From: CAYFXE01 sp964347035
GTDB taxonomy: Bacteria; Acidobacteriota; Aminicenantia; Aminicenantales; Aminicenantaceae
NCBI GenBank assembly: GCA_964347035.1
Contig: CAYFXE010000014.1
Span: forward strand, 1 to 64,000
DNA: 64,000 nucleotides
Direction: 5' to 3'
Below, piece after piece: positions 62,079 through 64,000 of this stretch. How positions within the stretch are numbered: the stretch's first letter is position 1; every line of letters starts with the position of its first letter. The notes under the pieces were generated by a model. The model saw only the letters and a program-made list of their open reading frames with translations, was not told the origin of the DNA and made no database searches. The translations under genes and the position numbers were made by a program.

Positions 62079-63233
62079 TCAAGAAGATGAGGAAATTTTA
62101 ATGCGTCTTCCCGAAAGACTTATTTTTTTTCGTCTGACAACCTCGGGCAGAATTTCTTCACCTCGATCGTTTTTAAGTCTAAGAGCATCATGAGGACACT
62201 GGACGATGCAAGCCCCACAACCGATACACTGCGAAGCACCAGGCATCGTGGCTCTATGGCTCTCTTTTTTCATTTCAAAACAGGCCCTCGGACAAACCTC
62301 TTCACAAACACCAGCTCCTTGACACTTTTTGAGATCAAGAGTCACTCTAAATAAACTCTCCTTGCTGTAAGGACTTTTGTAAAAAGGACTGGTTCCCTTC
62401 AGCTCCAGACTGAGCATGACCACAGCCACAAAGGAGATAAGTCCCCAGCGGACAATAAAATTCCAATCGATTCGGGCAAGAAAAAGGCTGTACCCAAAAA
62501 GAACAAGAAGGATCATGCTCCAAAGGATCATCTGGAATCCACCTAGACCAAAAGTCAGATGAAAGAATCCGATTCGTTTTCCTTCTGAACGGAGGAGAGG
62601 GCTGTAGATTGGGAAAGAGATAAATATCAGGAGCCCTAATCCCCATATCAAAATTACTGTAGAGATGAGTCCCTCACGCCAGAAGAAAAAGAGAGCCAGA
62701 ACCACAATGATGGATACCGGAAAAGCCCAGGCAACTCCCATCTCTAACCGTTGGCCAACAGGGAATTTCACTTGTCCCATTATCTGAGTCTTCTTCATAC
62801 CAGATTCAATGTAGAGAGGAATATCTTTAGCATAAACAGGGCCCCAGGCGATCTGCCAACCGGTTTTTTCCGTGATGACTTTAGCTTCGATGCCGCAAGC
62901 AGCCAATTGAGGGAGGATGACAATCTTGCTCTCAACAAGTTTCTCGATACCACTCGTCTTTATCACAGAAACGACATCATGATTGGTGAAGTGCCCTCCC
63001 GCAGAGGCACACCAGACATTGATGCCGTGGCTGTCGGCGATAAGCAGATAGGCGTCCATGCCGTCGAGGGCGCGCTTCACCCTTTGAACGGTCAGGTGAT
63101 AATTACAGGTGAGAAAGACAGGCGAATCTTTCCCCGGGTTCCCGACTCTCACCAAACCAGTCTTACATGGAAAGGGCAGAAGCCTCAGAATCGTTTCACC
63201 AATGGTAGTGAGTAAAAACATAAGAGTTTTCAT
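62079..63233 (-). CDS. HgcA/HgcB-like corrinoid-ferredoxin membrane fusion
   Basis: 384 residues in three parts. Residues ~30-165 resemble the corrinoid-binding domain of HgcA: CNYHLTVQRVKRAL, GINVWCASAGGHF with Cys75 in the cobalt-ligand position, ILPQLAACGI and WGPVYAKDIPLYIESGMKKT. HgcA has NVWCAAGK; here it is NVWCASAGG. Four membrane helices follow (~165-285), as in HgcA. The C-terminus is a ferredoxin domain like HgcB: site 1 CQGAGVCEEVCPRAC (Ala307 replaces the second Cys), site 2 CIGCGACIVQCP complete. HgcB's terminal Cys pair is absent. Its start overlaps the methyltransferase stop by 4 bp. I recall such proteins being called HgcAB-like fusions; a Hg-methylating role is not supported. 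Confidence 0.82.
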   Translation of the reverse strand: MKTLMFLLTTIGETILRLLPFPCKTGLVRVGNPGKDSPVFLTCNYHLTVQRVKRALDGMDAYLLIADSHGINVWCASAGGHFTNHDVVSVIKTSGIEKLVESKIVILPQLAACGIEAKVITEKTGWQIAWGPVYAKDIPLYIESGMKKTQIMGQVKFPVGQRLEMGVAWAFPVSIIVVLALFFFWREGLISTVILIWGLGLLIFISFPIYSPLLRSEGKRIGFFHLTFGLGGFQMILWSMILLVLFGYSLFLARIDWNFIVRWGLISFVAVVMLSLELKGTSPFYKSPYSKESLFRVTLDLKKCQGAGVCEEVCPRACFEMKKESHRATMPGASQCIGCGACIVQCPHDALRLKNDRGEEILPEVVRRKKISLSGRRIKISSSS

Positions 63234-63898
63234 CGCCCCTGCTCTACAGGTTTTCTGGCCACCAGTTCAAGAAAATTCTCCCCTCGGTTCAGCCTTCGAG
63301 AGACGATACCCAATCCTGAATCTTTTACTCTATCGGGAAATCGCTCTAGAGCCTTTGTCCTTGATCCTGCAAATAGAAAAACAACGATAGATAAAAAGAA
63401 TCGGATGACTTGATGTGCAAATTTTTTAAAAATCTTTTCTGGCTGCACCTCATCGGCAACGAGCAACAGGCCACCTGGAATCAGGATTCTTCCGATTTCC
63501 CTTAGAGCGAATTGAATCTCATCCTCACTCAGCTCCGAAAAGCAAAGCCCACTCATGACAACGTCGTAACATTCATCCTTCTCTATTTCTAATTCTGCTA
63601 CTCCCATCTCATGAAATTCAATGTTTTGAGAGACGTTGGCTTTTTCAACCCGGGTCCGCGCTACATCTAACATCCGAGGATTGACATCGATTCCCTTCAC
63701 TCGAGCCGCCCTTGCGGCAGCGCGAAGGGTTAAGGCTCCGGTTCCACATCCGATGTCAAGAACGCGGTCTCCATTTTTGATATGAGCGGTCAAGCGATCG
63801 TAAGCGCCGCTGATTTTGCCTAGTGTGAGAAGACGAATTCCCCAATCATATCTTTTGGGCAGGAATTCAAGGAGTTTCATCAAAATGTAAATGCTCAC
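63230..63898 (-). CDS. cpaM: Class I SAM methyltransferase coupled to the corrinoid fusion protein
   Basis: 222 residues. SAM-binding motif I RVLDIGCGTGALTL, acidic motif II KGIDVNPRMLD, and motif post-I FHEMGVAELE give a UbiE/COQ5-like fold; a hydrophobic stretch (FFLSIVVFLFAGS) near residue 175 could contact the membrane. GTG at 63898 is preferred since GAGGA lies seven bases upstream; an ATG at 63880 is the alternative. It overlaps the HgcAB-like gene by 4 bp. I recall the name CpaM (corrinoid protein-associated methyltransferase) for genes in this position; the symbol rests on that memory and the context. Confidence 0.75.
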   Translation of the reverse strand: MSIYILMKLLEFLPKRYDWGIRLLTLGKISGAYDRLTAHIKNGDRVLDIGCGTGALTLRAAARAARVKGIDVNPRMLDVARTRVEKANVSQNIEFHEMGVAELEIEKDECYDVVMSGLCFSELSEDEIQFALREIGRILIPGGLLLVADEVQPEKIFKKFAHQVIRFFLSIVVFLFAGSRTKALERFPDRVKDSGLGIVSRRLNRGENFLELVARKPVEQGR

Positions 63899-63939
63899 TC
63901 GGAAATCCTCAGGAAATTCCCAAAAATGATCCTAAAACA

Positions 63940-63968
63940 TTTATATGAGCCTAAGAATTTATTGTCAA
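63940..63968 (-). promoter_or_regulatory. Near-consensus promoter of the methyltransferase-corrinoid operon
   Basis: On the minus strand TTGACA (63963-63968), 17 bp, TATAAA (63940-63945), about 40 bp before the GTG. An imperfect inverted repeat, GGAAATCCT/AGGAAATTCC (63901-63920), covers the ribosome site and might be regulatory. Confidence 0.65.
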
Positions 63969-64000
63969 TAAATTAAAAAGGCCGAATAAATACAAAGATT

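Noticed and set aside
62079..63233. Mercury methylation system hgcAB
   Set aside because: The cap-helix motif differs (NVWCASAGG, not NVWCAAGK), the protein is fused, one ferredoxin Cys is Ala and the HgcB terminal Cys pair is absent. Only homology to HgcA/HgcB is claimed.

Overview
The window reads as a scaffold from an uncultured, Gram-negative-type bacterium, most likely a Candidatus Aminicenantes / Acidobacteriota-like lineage. It carries lpxC (lipid A) and a large TonB-dependent receptor (two membranes), an inositol-phosphate synthase beside a CDP-alcohol phosphatidyltransferase (inositol phospholipid), exported HEAT-repeat proteins and a PII-linked antiporter operon. Two runs of 10 Ns show it is a scaffold. 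One run (37359-37368) sits inside a gene whose flanks repeat the same 29 residues in two diverged versions, so the join may not be faithful. The taxonomic call is inference from gene content.

Layout: 1-1.5 kb, an in-frame chimera of an acyl-CoA synthetase and a short-chain dehydrogenase that runs off the left edge. 1.9-8.2 kb, an ArsA-type ATPase with a small partner, the inositol-lipid pair and a TonB receptor. 8.2-13.1 kb, amino-sugar and lipid A genes (glmS, glmU, lpxC). 13.3-17.9 kb, larB, the dnaG-rpoD macromolecular-synthesis pair and a CAU tRNA. 17.9-27 kb, a zinc-ribbon coiled-coil protein, an acyl-CoA synthetase, gyrA-gyrB and a TGS GTPase. 27-32 kb, tRNA-Pro, a lipoprotein and an ECF sigma / anti-sigma / two HEAT-repeat protein operon. 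32-39 kb, a tRNA-Arg fragment, a DUF362 ferredoxin, an aminotransferase, a VIT/VWA protein, a HAD hydrolase and an exported AstE/AspA-like hydrolase. 39-49.8 kb, a ribbon-helix-helix regulator with a probable operator, a 1290-residue histidine kinase, MeaB, acyl-CoA dehydrogenase, acylphosphatase and ThiD. 49.9-56.5 kb, one tight operon: substrate-binding lipoprotein, penicillin-acylase-type hydrolase, PTS IIA protein, PII-like protein and two CPA2 antiporters. 56.6-58.8 kb, DUF72 and lysA-like decarboxylase. 58.9-60.4 kb, decayed genes (CAAX-protease-like with an in-frame stop, M20 peptidase remnant). 60.2-64 kb, two nitroreductase-family proteins, an HgcA/HgcB-like corrinoid-ferredoxin membrane fusion and a SAM methyltransferase behind a near-consensus promoter.

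The best candidate for an undescribed system is the last operon. A corrinoid-binding domain related to the mercury-methylation protein HgcA (Cys75 in an NVWC motif) is fused through membrane helices to an HgcB-like ferredoxin domain and is translationally coupled to a class I methyltransferase. It lacks key HgcB features, so mercury methylation is not supported; an unknown corrinoid methyl transfer at the membrane is more likely. Also notable are four dispersed palindromic elements bounded by GGGGTCA, two of them homologous end to end, with no transposase in the window.
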